DNA of 64,000 nt from Legionella longbeachae (GCF_004283175.1 NZ_RXNW01000001.1:248001-312000), one strand, 5' to 3'. Shown: positions 37,339-47,382, numbered from the stretch's first letter. The notes: generated by a model not told the origin, from the sequence alone. Numbers and translations are program-made.

Positions 37339-38937
37339 ATGATGTATAAAAAAATGATATTGGCTTTGGTCTGTTTGTCAAAAACAATTTATGCTGGGCA
37401 AGAACAAAAGTTACAGCACCAAATCATACAATTACAAAAACAAACCCAAGAATTACAAACTCAACTCAATGCATTGCAAAAACAAGTAGTTGCACAAGAG
37501 ATTCATGATTTGGCTAAAAAAAACAAAAAGGTAATCACCCAACAACAATTTTCATCACGTGTTGCTAAAAAAGAAAATAAAAAAACGCATCAAAACCATA
37601 AAATTGTTAATTATCATTCATCCAATATAACAGTACATACTCCAGAGGAGCATCCTGAGCTCATTGGATTGTATCCTACAGCCTTGGTCGCAGATGAGCG
37701 AGTGGTAAGTTATATTGCAGGGACTCCAGTAGTTGCATCCCCTTATCTAGGTTCCCGGCCTGCATTTGATGGTTCGGATTATATAGTGAATATTTCAAGT
37801 ATTAATCGTGATGTACGATTAATGCAACAACGTCGACGCATGTATCGATACTATCAAAATATGGGCTATCCTATTCCGGAACGACCTATAATTGCACTGA
37901 GTGGAAAATCAGAACCGGTAGGTATGCTCAATAGCAACTATGTTGGTGATAGCAATGTTGATTTAACTTTAGGCTCAAGTGAGCTGGATATTGCAGCTGC
38001 TCTTAACCAAAATGTGGAGGCATATATTGCAATTGCTTATGATCAAAGTCCTCCAGAGGTAGGGCCCAGAGTCAATAATTCAGCATTTAATTTGAATATG
38101 GGGTTTGTGAACATTGGAAACCTGGATAAGACTCCTTTTTATTTTACAGCCGGGCAATTGTATGTGCCTTTTGGACGTTACTCCAGTTCTATGATCAGCG
38201 CACCATTAACATTAAACCTGGCGCGAACGAAGACAAGACCTTTCATTTTGGGTTATAAATCCCAAGGAGATTCCGGGCCATTTGCTGCAACTTATATTTA
38301 TAGAAGTGATACAACTCTGGGACGAACCGGGGTAGGTGGTGTAAACGCGGGTTATAGCTTTATATTTAATAAAATCAGAGGTGAAATAGGAACAAGCTAT
38401 ATTAGCTCCATCGATGATGCAGCGGGAATGCAAAGCACGGCAGCTAATCCGGGTACCTTTGGAGGGTTTGGTTCATTACTTAATGGGAATGAAGCAGTAC
38501 GAAAAACCCAGGCCATAGATATTTATGGAAATATGGCTTATGACCGCTTCAATTTTGCTGCTGAATGGGTTGGTACCACACAAGCATTTAGAGCACAAGA
38601 TCTAAGTTTTAACGGGCGTGGTGTAAAACCACAGGCATTACAAACAGAAATAGATATGACCTTTAAAGCATTCAATAAGCCATCATCTCTAGGTGTGGGC
38701 TACCAGTGGACTAAAGAGGCACTGGCCTTAAATTTACCTCAACATCGTTTTATAGGTGTATTTAGTATTTCTCTTTGGAAAGATACTGTTGAAAGTATTG
38801 AGTATAGGCATGAAATTGATTATGGAGCCGATCAATTCGCTAATGGAGCAGCTCCTCCGGGTCTGGTAAATATTCCAACATTAGGTACGGGGGGAACCTC
38901 TGATACCGTATCAGCCAAAATTGGTGTTTATTTCTAG
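37339..38937 (+). CDS. LbtU-family outer-membrane protein, iron-regulated
   Basis: A 533-residue outer-membrane protein. The ATG pair at 37339/37342 has AGAGG upstream; the annotated-length alternative at 37294 lacks one. A signal peptide (MILALVCLSKTIYA) precedes a short Gln-rich coiled coil (IIQLQKQTQELQTQLNALQ) and a long barrel from about residue 190 to the final phenylalanine (VSAKIGVYF), with strands such as NVDLTLGSSELDIAAALN and FYFTAGQLYVPFGRYSS. This domain order is that of LbtU, the TonB-independent receptor for the siderophore legiobactin. Legionella has several paralogues, so the exact ligand is uncertain, but the Fur-box promoter supports iron uptake. Confidence 0.8.
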   Translation: MMYKKMILALVCLSKTIYAGQEQKLQHQIIQLQKQTQELQTQLNALQKQVVAQEIHDLAKKNKKVITQQQFSSRVAKKENKKTHQNHKIVNYHSSNITVHTPEEHPELIGLYPTALVADERVVSYIAGTPVVASPYLGSRPAFDGSDYIVNISSINRDVRLMQQRRRMYRYYQNMGYPIPERPIIALSGKSEPVGMLNSNYVGDSNVDLTLGSSELDIAAALNQNVEAYIAIAYDQSPPEVGPRVNNSAFNLNMGFVNIGNLDKTPFYFTAGQLYVPFGRYSSSMISAPLTLNLARTKTRPFILGYKSQGDSGPFAATYIYRSDTTLGRTGVGGVNAGYSFIFNKIRGEIGTSYISSIDDAAGMQSTAANPGTFGGFGSLLNGNEAVRKTQAIDIYGNMAYDRFNFAAEWVGTTQAFRAQDLSFNGRGVKPQALQTEIDMTFKAFNKPSSLGVGYQWTKEALALNLPQHRFIGVFSISLWKDTVESIEYRHEIDYGADQFANGAAPPGLVNIPTLGTGGTSDTVSAKIGVYF

Positions 38938-39044
38938 AAATTCATATTGCTAGAAAATTTTGAGAATCTATTGATTCATTACGAATGGCAACAGAATAGC
39001 TGGTATTTTTGATGCAATAAAAATTTTGAAATTAAAAGGCCATA

Positions 39045-39333
39045 TGGTATTACTTGCCACTTAAAAAGCCATCTTCTTTCGAAGGTGAGTATCCTGCACT
39101 AGGCTTAAATGTTATTGTATTGCAGGATAAGGTAGTTGGTAAACGATTCGCAGCTGATAAATAGCCTTATATTGATGCAATTAAACAGCTTGATGCCTAA
39201 ACAGCAATTGATCCACTAAAATGAAGACTTGCAGTTTTAAAAAGGAAGCCTATTACCTTCTGAGGCTAATGGTTCCCGTATTAAAGGGATTTTTATAGAA
39301 GTTCGAAGAAATGAACAAGAAAAACTATTAGAA
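39045..39333 (+). pseudogene. decayed 5' end of the following coiled-coil gene
   Basis: In 38938-39333 one frame reads like protein (KPSSFEGEYPALGLNVIVLQ, then DAIKQLDA) but is cut by TAG at 39162, TAA at 39198 and TGA at 39222. Near the A-run at 39239-39243 the protein-like reading shifts frame to PSEANGSRIKGIFIEVRRNE, which runs straight into the ATG at 39334 without a stop. This suggests the next gene was once longer by 90 or more codons. Confidence 0.55.
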
Positions 39334-41955
39334 ATGGAGCACCAAATTCATACCGTTAAAGAATTGATACAAAAAGCAACACTTGAATTGGGCTGCTTGG
39401 GAAGAAGTTTGGTCAAATTAAACCGAGATGAAGCTTTAACCACATCCACTCATCGCATCCAGGAAACATTCCTGCAGTTACAAGAGTCTCAAATTAAGCT
39501 GGGTGAGTCTGAGTTTGCAGAGGCATTACACTTCAAGAAACATGTTAATGATGCCTATGGCATTACTCAAACCTATGACTCTCTTCTTAAATCTATGGCA
39601 GAAAATATTAGTGATACTCAAAAGTCAATGGAGCTTGAAACAAGCTCCATTGAGAGCCTTATAGAACAACAAAAGGAACGTGAGAAATTTTTAAGAGCTG
39701 CTAAGGTTAAATTAATACAATTTAAGAACGATTTGGCTGAAACCTCTGAACTTTATATTCCCGCTGACAAAATTCCTAAACATGAGTTAATTAACTATTT
39801 GGAATGTACTTCTTCAACAGAGTTGATGCAGTTTTTTGATCAACTCTATGCAAATGAAAAAAATGCAAATTCATGGGGAGGTTGGAACTTTACACGTTTA
39901 AAGAATTACTGGAATCATAATACCGCTTTTCTTACAGTAAGTGATTTGGAATATGATTTGTCAACAACTTCAGGGTATATCGATTATAAAATTCAACTCA
40001 TTGAACAAGAACTTGCTGGCACAGAGAATAAGCCTGAGGGCGTAGGGACTTCCCAGCCTAACCTTTGGGATCTGCAAAAGTCTTATCAAACTGCCATTTA
40101 CAAAAAACATGAAGATAAAATTCGGTTATCGCAACTGCACACTGAGAAAGATAAGTTAGAAGCTGAAAAAAATGAAAAATTAGAGGAGTTGAATGCTGAA
40201 TATGCACTTTTAAAACAATCATTTGAGAAAGCAAAATTGGCTCATCAACTTTCTTACCTATCGCACAGTCAAGCCGTTTGCGCATTAGACATTCTTAGGA
40301 TTGGCTATGCGCTTACTGATATTGAAGAAAAAGAAATAAGCTTTAATAAGGTTTTAAAAGAGTTTTCTCAGTTTAAAAATGATGATCTAATAGTACAAAT
40401 ACAAGATTGCGAAGAGGAGCTTACAAAGATTAGTGATTCTATGAGCGAAGCAGCCTACGAAGAAAAATCAGTTAATGAATTGGTAACACATGTTGAATCT
40501 AGCATTCTCTATTTAGAAAAGGAATGGGAAAAAATTTTTTCTTTTACATTGGGTATAATACCTCCCATAGAGGTTAATCGTGAGTTGCACCAAGAACTCC
40601 AGATACTAAAGAGAAAAATGTATGGTTCTTTGGAAGAAAAAGGACTCAATGCTAAATACGTAACGTTGAAGACTAAAATCGCGGATCAAAAAATTGCGCT
40701 GCCGATACTCAAAGAGCTCGCTGAAATTCAAATTAATACCATTAGATTGTTAGAAAAAGCAGATTTAATCGCAAGTTATAGTCCTATTGATAGAAAGCAA
40801 TTGTATGAAGAAATTAATCAACTGCAAAGCCAGATAGAAAAACGCATGGCCGCGATACGCGAGTTCTCAAATGGCATCGTACAAGAAAAATTTGTTGTTA
40901 CTATTCAAAAGCTTCAAGAGCTTACTCAAGCAAGAGATACCATAGAACATTTACAAAAATTGAGAAAAATTAATGAAATCTACTCCAGGTTTATACAGAG
41001 GATTGAGGCATGCAAGTCCGATATGGTATTAGCTCGAAAGAAATTACTGCGAGAGATTGATGCTTTTACAAATGGAGAATTGGGGGCTTCTTTAAATGAG
41101 ATTCGTAAAAATAACGATTCTAAGGTACAAAATGAGCTTTTACCAATACTCAAAATGCATGCCAAAATTGATTTCTTTAGCAGACTTTACGCACCTAATT
41201 CTCTTTTTGATGAAATGGAGAAAGAGGAAGATAAACAAAACATCTTTAAGCAATTAAATCGGGTAATTGCTGAATATAAAATATTTATTCAAAGATATAA
41301 TGAATTGCCTCAGCGAGCAGCCATAGTAAAACAAGCACTTTATACCGATATAATAAACTTTCAGCACAGCGAACCTGTAATTACTTTGGAAGAACTTCAT
41401 GACAATGACGACTCTGAAATCCAGGGACAAATGACTCTGATTTCAAACCTGAAGTCTAATCTGAATGAGTTTATGGCAAATCATAATGAAAAGGAAATCA
41501 AAAAGGAAATTGAGTTCGACAACGCGCGAGCAAACCTGGAGGAAAAATATTTTGGAGTAAATTCTATATTTGAAAATTATCTACAGGAGCGTGCTCATAC
41601 ATTTTGGTTTAAGGATTTTTTAAGTTCCCTTGCTTCTTTTGCATTAGGGTGCATTGGTTATAAATCCGATGCACAACTGCGACAAGGTTACCTTGATGAG
41701 CTGCACACTTCCCTGCAGTTATATCAAGAAAATTCTAGTGAGAAAAACACTAGGAAGCTGTTTCAAAAAATAAATTATGGTCTTACACAGTTCTCCCCCA
41801 GAAACAAAATAGATGAGGAGGGTTATGATAAGTCCCTAAACTCCAAGCTGAGTAGGTTTAGAAAAGAACTTAGGTATGTACAAGAAAAATATGCTGTTCA
41901 TGAGACAGAGGAAAATCAACATCTTTTTAAACACTACCATCAAATTCAGAACTAA
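39334..41955 (+). CDS. large coiled-coil protein, probably 5'-truncated
   Basis: An open frame of 873 residues, rich in Glu, Lys, Leu and Gln, predicted mostly coiled coil (DKLEAEKNEKLEELNAEYAL and similar). A short hydrophobic patch sits near residue 765 (FLSSLASFALGCIGY). No signal peptide or known domain. The ATG has no ribosome site and the same frame stays open upstream to about 39240, with decayed coding sequence before that, so this may be an unexpressed remnant or may start elsewhere. Long coiled-coil proteins are common Legionella effectors; that identity is inferred. It ends 18 bases from the converging cyclase gene. Confidence 0.6.
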   Translation: MEHQIHTVKELIQKATLELGCLGRSLVKLNRDEALTTSTHRIQETFLQLQESQIKLGESEFAEALHFKKHVNDAYGITQTYDSLLKSMAENISDTQKSMELETSSIESLIEQQKEREKFLRAAKVKLIQFKNDLAETSELYIPADKIPKHELINYLECTSSTELMQFFDQLYANEKNANSWGGWNFTRLKNYWNHNTAFLTVSDLEYDLSTTSGYIDYKIQLIEQELAGTENKPEGVGTSQPNLWDLQKSYQTAIYKKHEDKIRLSQLHTEKDKLEAEKNEKLEELNAEYALLKQSFEKAKLAHQLSYLSHSQAVCALDILRIGYALTDIEEKEISFNKVLKEFSQFKNDDLIVQIQDCEEELTKISDSMSEAAYEEKSVNELVTHVESSILYLEKEWEKIFSFTLGIIPPIEVNRELHQELQILKRKMYGSLEEKGLNAKYVTLKTKIADQKIALPILKELAEIQINTIRLLEKADLIASYSPIDRKQLYEEINQLQSQIEKRMAAIREFSNGIVQEKFVVTIQKLQELTQARDTIEHLQKLRKINEIYSRFIQRIEACKSDMVLARKKLLREIDAFTNGELGASLNEIRKNNDSKVQNELLPILKMHAKIDFFSRLYAPNSLFDEMEKEEDKQNIFKQLNRVIAEYKIFIQRYNELPQRAAIVKQALYTDIINFQHSEPVITLEELHDNDDSEIQGQMTLISNLKSNLNEFMANHNEKEIKKEIEFDNARANLEEKYFGVNSIFENYLQERAHTFWFKDFLSSLASFALGCIGYKSDAQLRQGYLDELHTSLQLYQENSSEKNTRKLFQKINYGLTQFSPRNKIDEEGYDKSLNSKLSRFRKELRYVQEKYAVHETEENQHLFKHYHQIQN

Positions 41956-41972
41956 TTCAGATAATGTGAATT

Positions 41973-44246
41973 CTATTTATTCTTCATTTTCCATATCCCT
42001 TGCCAGTTCGGTTCAGGAGGTTGTTCCTTAAGTATTTTGCAACGTTTAATATAAAGTTGGGAGGGTTTGTCTTCAGGGTATAACATTAACGCATTTTGGA
42101 ATGATAAAATTGCCTTATCCCATAAGGCTTCATTATAAAACTCAATACCATTGTTGAAATGATTCAAAACATCAATTTGATTTGGGAATGAGTGTTTATC
42201 GTGAAAATCAATAATTTCATAAATTGATACAGGATTTACTTTTCCCTTGACAATAACCTTATCAATTTGTCTTGTCCTATACGTAGATTTTAATTGTTGA
42301 TATGTGAATTCGCTAATTAAAATATGAACACCGTAGTACTTGCATAAGCCTTCTATTCGTGAAGCCAGGTTAACCCCGTCACCAATCACAGTAAAATCCA
42401 TTCGTTTATCGGAACCAATATTTCCTGCAACAACCTTATCCGTATTAATCCCAATCCCATGTTTAATCGGTACTAAGCCTCTTTTATTTCGTTTCTGGTT
42501 GAAATGATTAAGCGCCTTCATCATAGCAATAGCAGCCCGAACAGCGCGATCAGGATCATCTTCATGGGGAAAGGGATTGCCAAAAACAGCCATGATGGCA
42601 TCACCAATAAATTTATCCAATATACCGCTTTCTTCATGAATACAATCGACCATCAGTGAAAAATATTTATTTAATACATTAACTGTTTCTTCGGCACCGA
42701 GTGATTCAGATATAGAGGTAAAATCTCTTATATCTGAGAATAGAATCGTTGCCAAAGTATTTGTTCCACCAAGGGAAAATTCATTGGATTGCAACAACTT
42801 TTCTGCCAAATCAGAACTCATATATCGTGACATGGTCGCTTTCATACGTTTTTCCGAGCTAATGTCCTCAATAATCATAATCACACCCAAACGTTCTTTA
42901 TTCGCGCTGATTAATGGTACTATGTTGATATTAGCTGTTATTTTGGTACCTAGAATATTCAATTCTATATCCATTAAAGTATCATGATTTAATTGTGAAC
43001 TATGACTATTTATCGCCATAATTCGCTCAATCAAATTGTTTTTATCATCCTGAAAAAGAAAGGATGCATCCTTAAGGACCAGCTCCTCAGGATCAGATAA
43101 ATGTAATAATTTCATCCCTGCTTTATTACAAGTTACAATCTGATTATTCTCATTAAGGGTAATGACTGTGCTGGTCATACTTTCTAAAATACTTTCGTTG
43201 TAATTTTTTATATTTTGAACTTCTTCAAATAATTTAGCGTTTTCTATAGCAATTGAAATTTGTGAGTTGATGGCAATGAGTTGATATTCATTGTCTTCTG
43301 TAAATTCTCCGTGTTTTTTATTTAAAACCTGAGTAACGCCTATTATTTTTCCACTTTTATTTCTAACTGGGGCTGATAATATTGAGCGTGTGAAAAAACC
43401 CGTTTTCTTATCAAAAGAAGGGTTAAAACGCAGGTCTACATAAGCATGGGGGATGTTGATTATTTTGCCGGTTGTAAATGTGGAACCTGCTATTCCTAAA
43501 TGATTAGGAAAACGAATTTCCATCTTATTTAGGCCAATACTCGTTTCTGTATATAATTCACCTGTTTTATCATCATTGATAAATAAGGTTGCTCGTTCGG
43601 CATCCAAAGCTAAGGTAATGGTGTCAATTATTTTTTCTAAAAGCAAAGAAAGATTAATTTCTGTAGAAACAGTTGAGATGGTTTCTAATAAATGCATATC
43701 TCGTTTGTGCGACTCTTCAATTTGTTCTATTGTTAATTTATTCTGAATCGCCATAGCAGCATGCTCGGTTAAAGCTTCCACCATCAGCACATCAGAATCA
43801 CTAAACTCCGCATCAATTTTATTTAGCATTTGCGTCACGCCAAGTAGTTTTCCCTCCATGCTTTTTAAGGGGACACATAAAACATTTTTGGTTTTAAAAC
43901 CTGTAATTTTATCAATATTTTTGTTATGTCGCTCATCAAGTTCAGGATGTGCAATGCAAAGCGATTCATTGTGTGTAAACGACCAACCCGCTAAACCTGA
44001 ATTATTCAGGATTCGTATTTCAAAATTCAGATCTCCTTGGGCTATAAAAGAATAAAGCTCGCCCGTTTTAGGATCATTCAGAAAAATAGTGCCTCGTTCA
44101 CACCCAATGACGCAGGAAGTTACATCAATGAGCATGGTTAAGATTTCTTTAAGGCTGGAAGTATGTCCGGCATCTCGATAAATTTGAAATAGCAATTTAT
44201 AGAAATTTTTTGATTTCATATTTTTAATCGCCAGAGTATTATTCAT
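41973..44246 (-). CDS. GAF-GAF-PAS class III adenylate cyclase
   Basis: A 757-residue soluble signalling protein: GAF 1 (residues about 25-170), GAF 2 (190-335), a PAS domain (350-460), a class III cyclase domain (about 490-690) and a C-terminal TPR-like helix pair (GIEFYNEALWDKAILSFQNA). The two metal aspartates are in LFSDIRDFTS and FIGDAIMAVFG; the lysine in ILDKFIGD and aspartate in DFTVIGDGVN favour ATP over GTP. It probably makes cAMP in response to small ligands or redox signals bound by the GAF domains. GGAG precedes the ATG. It lies 62 bases behind a small coiled-coil gene, likely in one operon. Confidence 0.93.
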   Translation of the reverse strand: MNNTLAIKNMKSKNFYKLLFQIYRDAGHTSSLKEILTMLIDVTSCVIGCERGTIFLNDPKTGELYSFIAQGDLNFEIRILNNSGLAGWSFTHNESLCIAHPELDERHNKNIDKITGFKTKNVLCVPLKSMEGKLLGVTQMLNKIDAEFSDSDVLMVEALTEHAAMAIQNKLTIEQIEESHKRDMHLLETISTVSTEINLSLLLEKIIDTITLALDAERATLFINDDKTGELYTETSIGLNKMEIRFPNHLGIAGSTFTTGKIINIPHAYVDLRFNPSFDKKTGFFTRSILSAPVRNKSGKIIGVTQVLNKKHGEFTEDNEYQLIAINSQISIAIENAKLFEEVQNIKNYNESILESMTSTVITLNENNQIVTCNKAGMKLLHLSDPEELVLKDASFLFQDDKNNLIERIMAINSHSSQLNHDTLMDIELNILGTKITANINIVPLISANKERLGVIMIIEDISSEKRMKATMSRYMSSDLAEKLLQSNEFSLGGTNTLATILFSDIRDFTSISESLGAEETVNVLNKYFSLMVDCIHEESGILDKFIGDAIMAVFGNPFPHEDDPDRAVRAAIAMMKALNHFNQKRNKRGLVPIKHGIGINTDKVVAGNIGSDKRMDFTVIGDGVNLASRIEGLCKYYGVHILISEFTYQQLKSTYRTRQIDKVIVKGKVNPVSIYEIIDFHDKHSFPNQIDVLNHFNNGIEFYNEALWDKAILSFQNALMLYPEDKPSQLYIKRCKILKEQPPEPNWQGIWKMKNK

Positions 44247-44308
44247 ACTGTTTCTCCAGGAAAAGAGGAGTAAGCCCAGGTCTTTTTTTACTGGTTGACC
44301 AAGGGTGA

Positions 44309-44617
44309 TTACTTAACAAAGTTCCTCTCCAATAAAACTCTCATTTCTTTAATTGTTTTTTGTAACTGACGGATTTCATCATTTTTTATTTTTACAATTT
44401 CTTCAGTTTTTCTTAAATGTTGCAAAGCAAGATTTTCCAATTGCATTCGAAGCTCAATAATTGTTTTTTCTAATTGATTAATCACTTGATGTTGCTTCAT
44501 GCGCTCGTGTTCAATTTCTTTTTTTGCTTCCAAATCGATAGTTTCCAATCTCAAACGTAACTCAATAATCGTTTCTTTAAGATTTCTGCATTCACTTTCT
44601 AGCTTGAGCAAGGACAT
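44309..44617 (-). CDS. small coiled-coil protein
   Basis: A 102-residue protein starting at 44617, where AGGAGA stands six bases upstream; the ATG pair at 44641/44638 lacks a site. The whole chain is a coiled coil built of three related units: LKETIIELRLRLETIDLE, LEKTIIELRMQLENLALQ and LQKTIKEMRVLLERNFV. No transmembrane or known domain. Its place directly before the GAF-cyclase gene suggests it is a partner or scaffold of that enzyme, but nothing else supports this. Confidence 0.7.
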   Translation of the reverse strand: MSLLKLESECRNLKETIIELRLRLETIDLEAKKEIEHERMKQHQVINQLEKTIIELRMQLENLALQHLRKTEEIVKIKNDEIRQLQKTIKEMRVLLERNFVK

Positions 44618-45048
44618 TGTTATTCTCCTAGAAGGCATCATATAAATCTAATTTCATCATCTTCAATCCAGGCATTAAGGAAATTAGCCATTACCATTGT
44701 GTAGCAAGGCGATTTTCTTAATATCAAGTATAAAGGGATGAGCATTCCGTGGTATCTTGCTGTTTCAGCTAATATTTTACATTTGCAATAATTTAACTTC
44801 ATTTAATACTATTAAGTTTTTCACTATTGGCCGTAGTTTAAAACAGTTATTTTGTACCGCTCATATTCTAAAAGTGTGGTTCATAAGCTTGGCATCGTCA
44901 AACCAAATAGATTAATAACTAATCAAAAAGTTTTAAAAAAAATCGAATACCACAGCTCTTCTATAATGCTATTTTAATCCTACTATTTTTATAGTAGGAT
45001 CTACTAAAAAAATAGTAGAGTGCATGCATTTTATTTTCCGGAGAAAAA
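44618..45048 (+). promoter_or_regulatory. blaI promoter region with two tandem operators
   Basis: Between the coiled-coil gene and blaI. TATAAT at 44962-44967 is the best -10 candidate (its -35 is poor). Just downstream are two copies of CTACTA-N6-TAGTAG, at 44980-44997 and 45001-45018, with centres 21 bases apart, about two helical turns. The first extends to a perfect ten-base dyad (ATCCTACTAT / ATAGTAGGAT, 44977-45000). BlaI/MecI repressors bind dyads of this TACTA/TAGTA type, so BlaI dimers probably bind side by side. The rest (44618-44940) shows nothing clear. Confidence 0.75.
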
Positions 45049-45474
45049 ATGTCCCCAAAAAAAGAATCACAAACTTTCGTTCATGATCGTCTTCTTACCG
45101 AGGTGGAACTTGAATTAATGAATATTATTTGGAGTCTAAACAAGGTAACGATTAAAGAGGTTGTGTCGCATTTATCCAAAGAAAGACCTTTAGCATATAC
45201 CACTGTAGCAACAGTAGTAAAAGTTCTTGAACAAAAGGGATTTTTGGAATGTCAAAAAAATTCTTATGCCCATATTTTTGTCCCTATTGTTGCAAAGGCT
45301 GAGTATGAAAGCAGGTGTATTGATCATATGGTTACTAATGTTTTTGATGGTGAGCCAGTAGCACTTGTGCAGCGACTTTTAATGGCCAAAAAGTTACAGG
45401 ATAATGACATTTACGCTATAGAAGAAGCGTTGAAACAATTAATTACTGCCGAAAAACAAACAGAGGAGCAGTAA
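45049..45474 (+). CDS. blaI: BlaI/MecI-family repressor
   Basis: A 141-residue repressor of the BlaI/MecI/CopY family with an N-terminal winged helix (LLTEVELELMNIIWSLNKVT, then LAYTTVATVVKVLEQKGFLE) and a C-terminal dimerisation region. In known systems it represses the beta-lactamase operon and is inactivated when BlaR1 senses a beta-lactam. GGAGA precedes the ATG, and the double dyad sits directly upstream, implying autorepression. Its stop shares a base with the next gene's ATG. A scissile Asn-Phe site like that of staphylococcal BlaI is not obvious; VFDGEP lies in the corresponding region. Confidence 0.93.
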   Translation: MSPKKESQTFVHDRLLTEVELELMNIIWSLNKVTIKEVVSHLSKERPLAYTTVATVVKVLEQKGFLECQKNSYAHIFVPIVAKAEYESRCIDHMVTNVFDGEPVALVQRLLMAKKLQDNDIYAIEEALKQLITAEKQTEEQ

Positions 45475-47363
45475 TGTTATTTATTGAAATCTTTTTGAGC
45501 ATCCATTGCTTACTTTGGGTTAGTTCATGGATCATCGGAACCAGTTGGTTAATGAATCAACCTTCTTTTAAACTTAAACTGGGACGATTTTTATTAGTAA
45601 GTTGCGTCGTTTCTCCTTTAATTGTTCAATGTATGAACCCAACGCAAAAAATGGAGCGATTTAACTATATATCATTGGATGCGGTGCAAGAATACGTGAC
45701 GCGACCTATATTAAAGGGAGAGTCATCAGAGAGTATTCAAGAGTTAGCATCGGCTTTTACAATAAGCAACCTGAATTATCTCCAATTATTTTCGATAATA
45801 TTTTGTTTGTTAATTTTGGGCCGGGGGTATCGCTTATGTTTAGGTTTGTATCACTTGAAATCAATGATTGCCGAGGCAATACCATATCGAGCATCCGGTA
45901 ACCTGGTTATTAAAGTCTCTCAGCACTGCCATATTCCTTTTTCAGTATTTTTATTGAATAAAGCTTATATTGTATTGCCAGTATCTTTATTTTCTTCTGC
46001 TAAAAATGTACAGATTGCGATCGCTCATGAAGGACAACACCATCGTAATGGAGATTGCTTATGGGCATATTTTATTGAGATCTTATCCATTATTTTCATT
46101 GCAAATCCGGGAATTACCCGATGGCGCAGGGTTTTATGCGAATTACAAGAATTTTCATGTGATGAAGTATTGGTTGGCCGCCCAAAAATTTCACCCTATG
46201 ACTATGGCCACTGTCTGTTTGATGTAGTGCAGACAGTATCTCAATGTTCTTTGTCATCTAACCGAAAAATTGCATGCACGGTGGGTATGGCCGGCAAACA
46301 AAACGAAGACTGTACTTTTATCATAAGGAGAATTTCAATGTTATCGTCTTATCCTCGCCATGCATCTCGATCTTTATTAGGAGGAATAGTATTTGCAGGG
46401 TTTTCTATTTTAGCGCCTATATGTGTTGCTTATGCAGCAGCAGGCTCTTTGACCACTAAGGCAAAGGCAGTGGATACTTCTCATTTAGATCCTAAAATGC
46501 AAAAAATTGCAATGAAAGAAATTAATGAAGCTGTTAAACGATATCACGCTAAATCTGGCGTTATTGCTATAGCTGATCCAAGGACTGGCACTATTATTGC
46601 GTTTGCTGAATCAAGCAATAATAAAAATAAAAGTTGGAAATCTCGTGTTTTCTCACCCGGGTCAACTATAAAACCATTTATTGCAGCCGCAGCTATTGAT
46701 ACAGGAGTAAGTACTGAAACAAAGAGTTACGATTGTCAATCACCTTATTATGTAGAAGGTAAAAAATTTACCAACTATAATCCTAATGTGAATTCTGCTT
46801 CATTGACAGAGGCAATTCAGAAATCGATTAATATTTGTCTTATCAAAGTTTCTCAAGAAGCTGGCGCTCCAGTAATCCGTAAGAAACTCACTGAATTTGG
46901 GTTTGATGTAGACAGTTGGTGGCAGACGAATCAAAATGATGACTTACAATTAGCCATGGCGTCACTTGGTGAAAATATCCCCGTCACTATTGAATCGTTG
47001 ACAAAATCCTACGCTATTCTTGCTAATAATGGATACCCGTTTAATAAAGCTAATACCCCAGTGGTTTCGGAAACGACCAGAAAATCGATCAATCGCATGC
47101 TTGAAAAGGCTGTTGTTAATGGTACCGGAAAATTTGCTGCGATCCCTGGTATTGCTGTAGCCGGGAAGACAGGAACAGTAATCGAAAATAATGAGAGGTA
47201 TCTTGCCTTGTTTGCTGGATATGTCCCTGCTGATTCACCTCGTTATGCCATGGTAGTTGTCATTGAAGAAGGCCATTTGGATAACAAAGGTGAACTATTG
47301 GCTTCTGGTGGCGAATTGGCAGCTCCTGTATTTCATAATGTCGCGATAAACAGTCTGAAATAG
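45474..47363 (+). CDS. BlaR1-like sensor: M56 metalloprotease fused to a PBP-type transpeptidase domain
   Basis: A 629-residue membrane protein. The first 300 residues hold hydrophobic helices and an M56 protease: HEGQHH (HExxH, H185-H189) with the third zinc ligand region ELQEFSCDEV. After a further membrane helix (GGIVFAGFSILAPICVAYAA) comes an extracellular penicillin-binding transpeptidase-like domain, not the usual class D sensor: SPGSTIKPF (S397, K400), an SIN motif (KSINIC) and KTGT (K565). By analogy with BlaR1, acylation by a beta-lactam would activate the protease and free the promoter from BlaI. The sensor's PBP2/FtsI-like motifs suggest it could instead be an enzyme fused to a protease. 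It overlaps blaI by one base. Confidence 0.88.
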   Translation: MLFIEIFLSIHCLLWVSSWIIGTSWLMNQPSFKLKLGRFLLVSCVVSPLIVQCMNPTQKMERFNYISLDAVQEYVTRPILKGESSESIQELASAFTISNLNYLQLFSIIFCLLILGRGYRLCLGLYHLKSMIAEAIPYRASGNLVIKVSQHCHIPFSVFLLNKAYIVLPVSLFSSAKNVQIAIAHEGQHHRNGDCLWAYFIEILSIIFIANPGITRWRRVLCELQEFSCDEVLVGRPKISPYDYGHCLFDVVQTVSQCSLSSNRKIACTVGMAGKQNEDCTFIIRRISMLSSYPRHASRSLLGGIVFAGFSILAPICVAYAAAGSLTTKAKAVDTSHLDPKMQKIAMKEINEAVKRYHAKSGVIAIADPRTGTIIAFAESSNNKNKSWKSRVFSPGSTIKPFIAAAAIDTGVSTETKSYDCQSPYYVEGKKFTNYNPNVNSASLTEAIQKSINICLIKVSQEAGAPVIRKKLTEFGFDVDSWWQTNQNDDLQLAMASLGENIPVTIESLTKSYAILANNGYPFNKANTPVVSETTRKSINRMLEKAVVNGTGKFAAIPGIAVAGKTGTVIENNERYLALFAGYVPADSPRYAMVVVIEEGHLDNKGELLASGGELAAPVFHNVAINSLK

Positions 47364-47382
47364 TATGGATCAATAAGCTATT

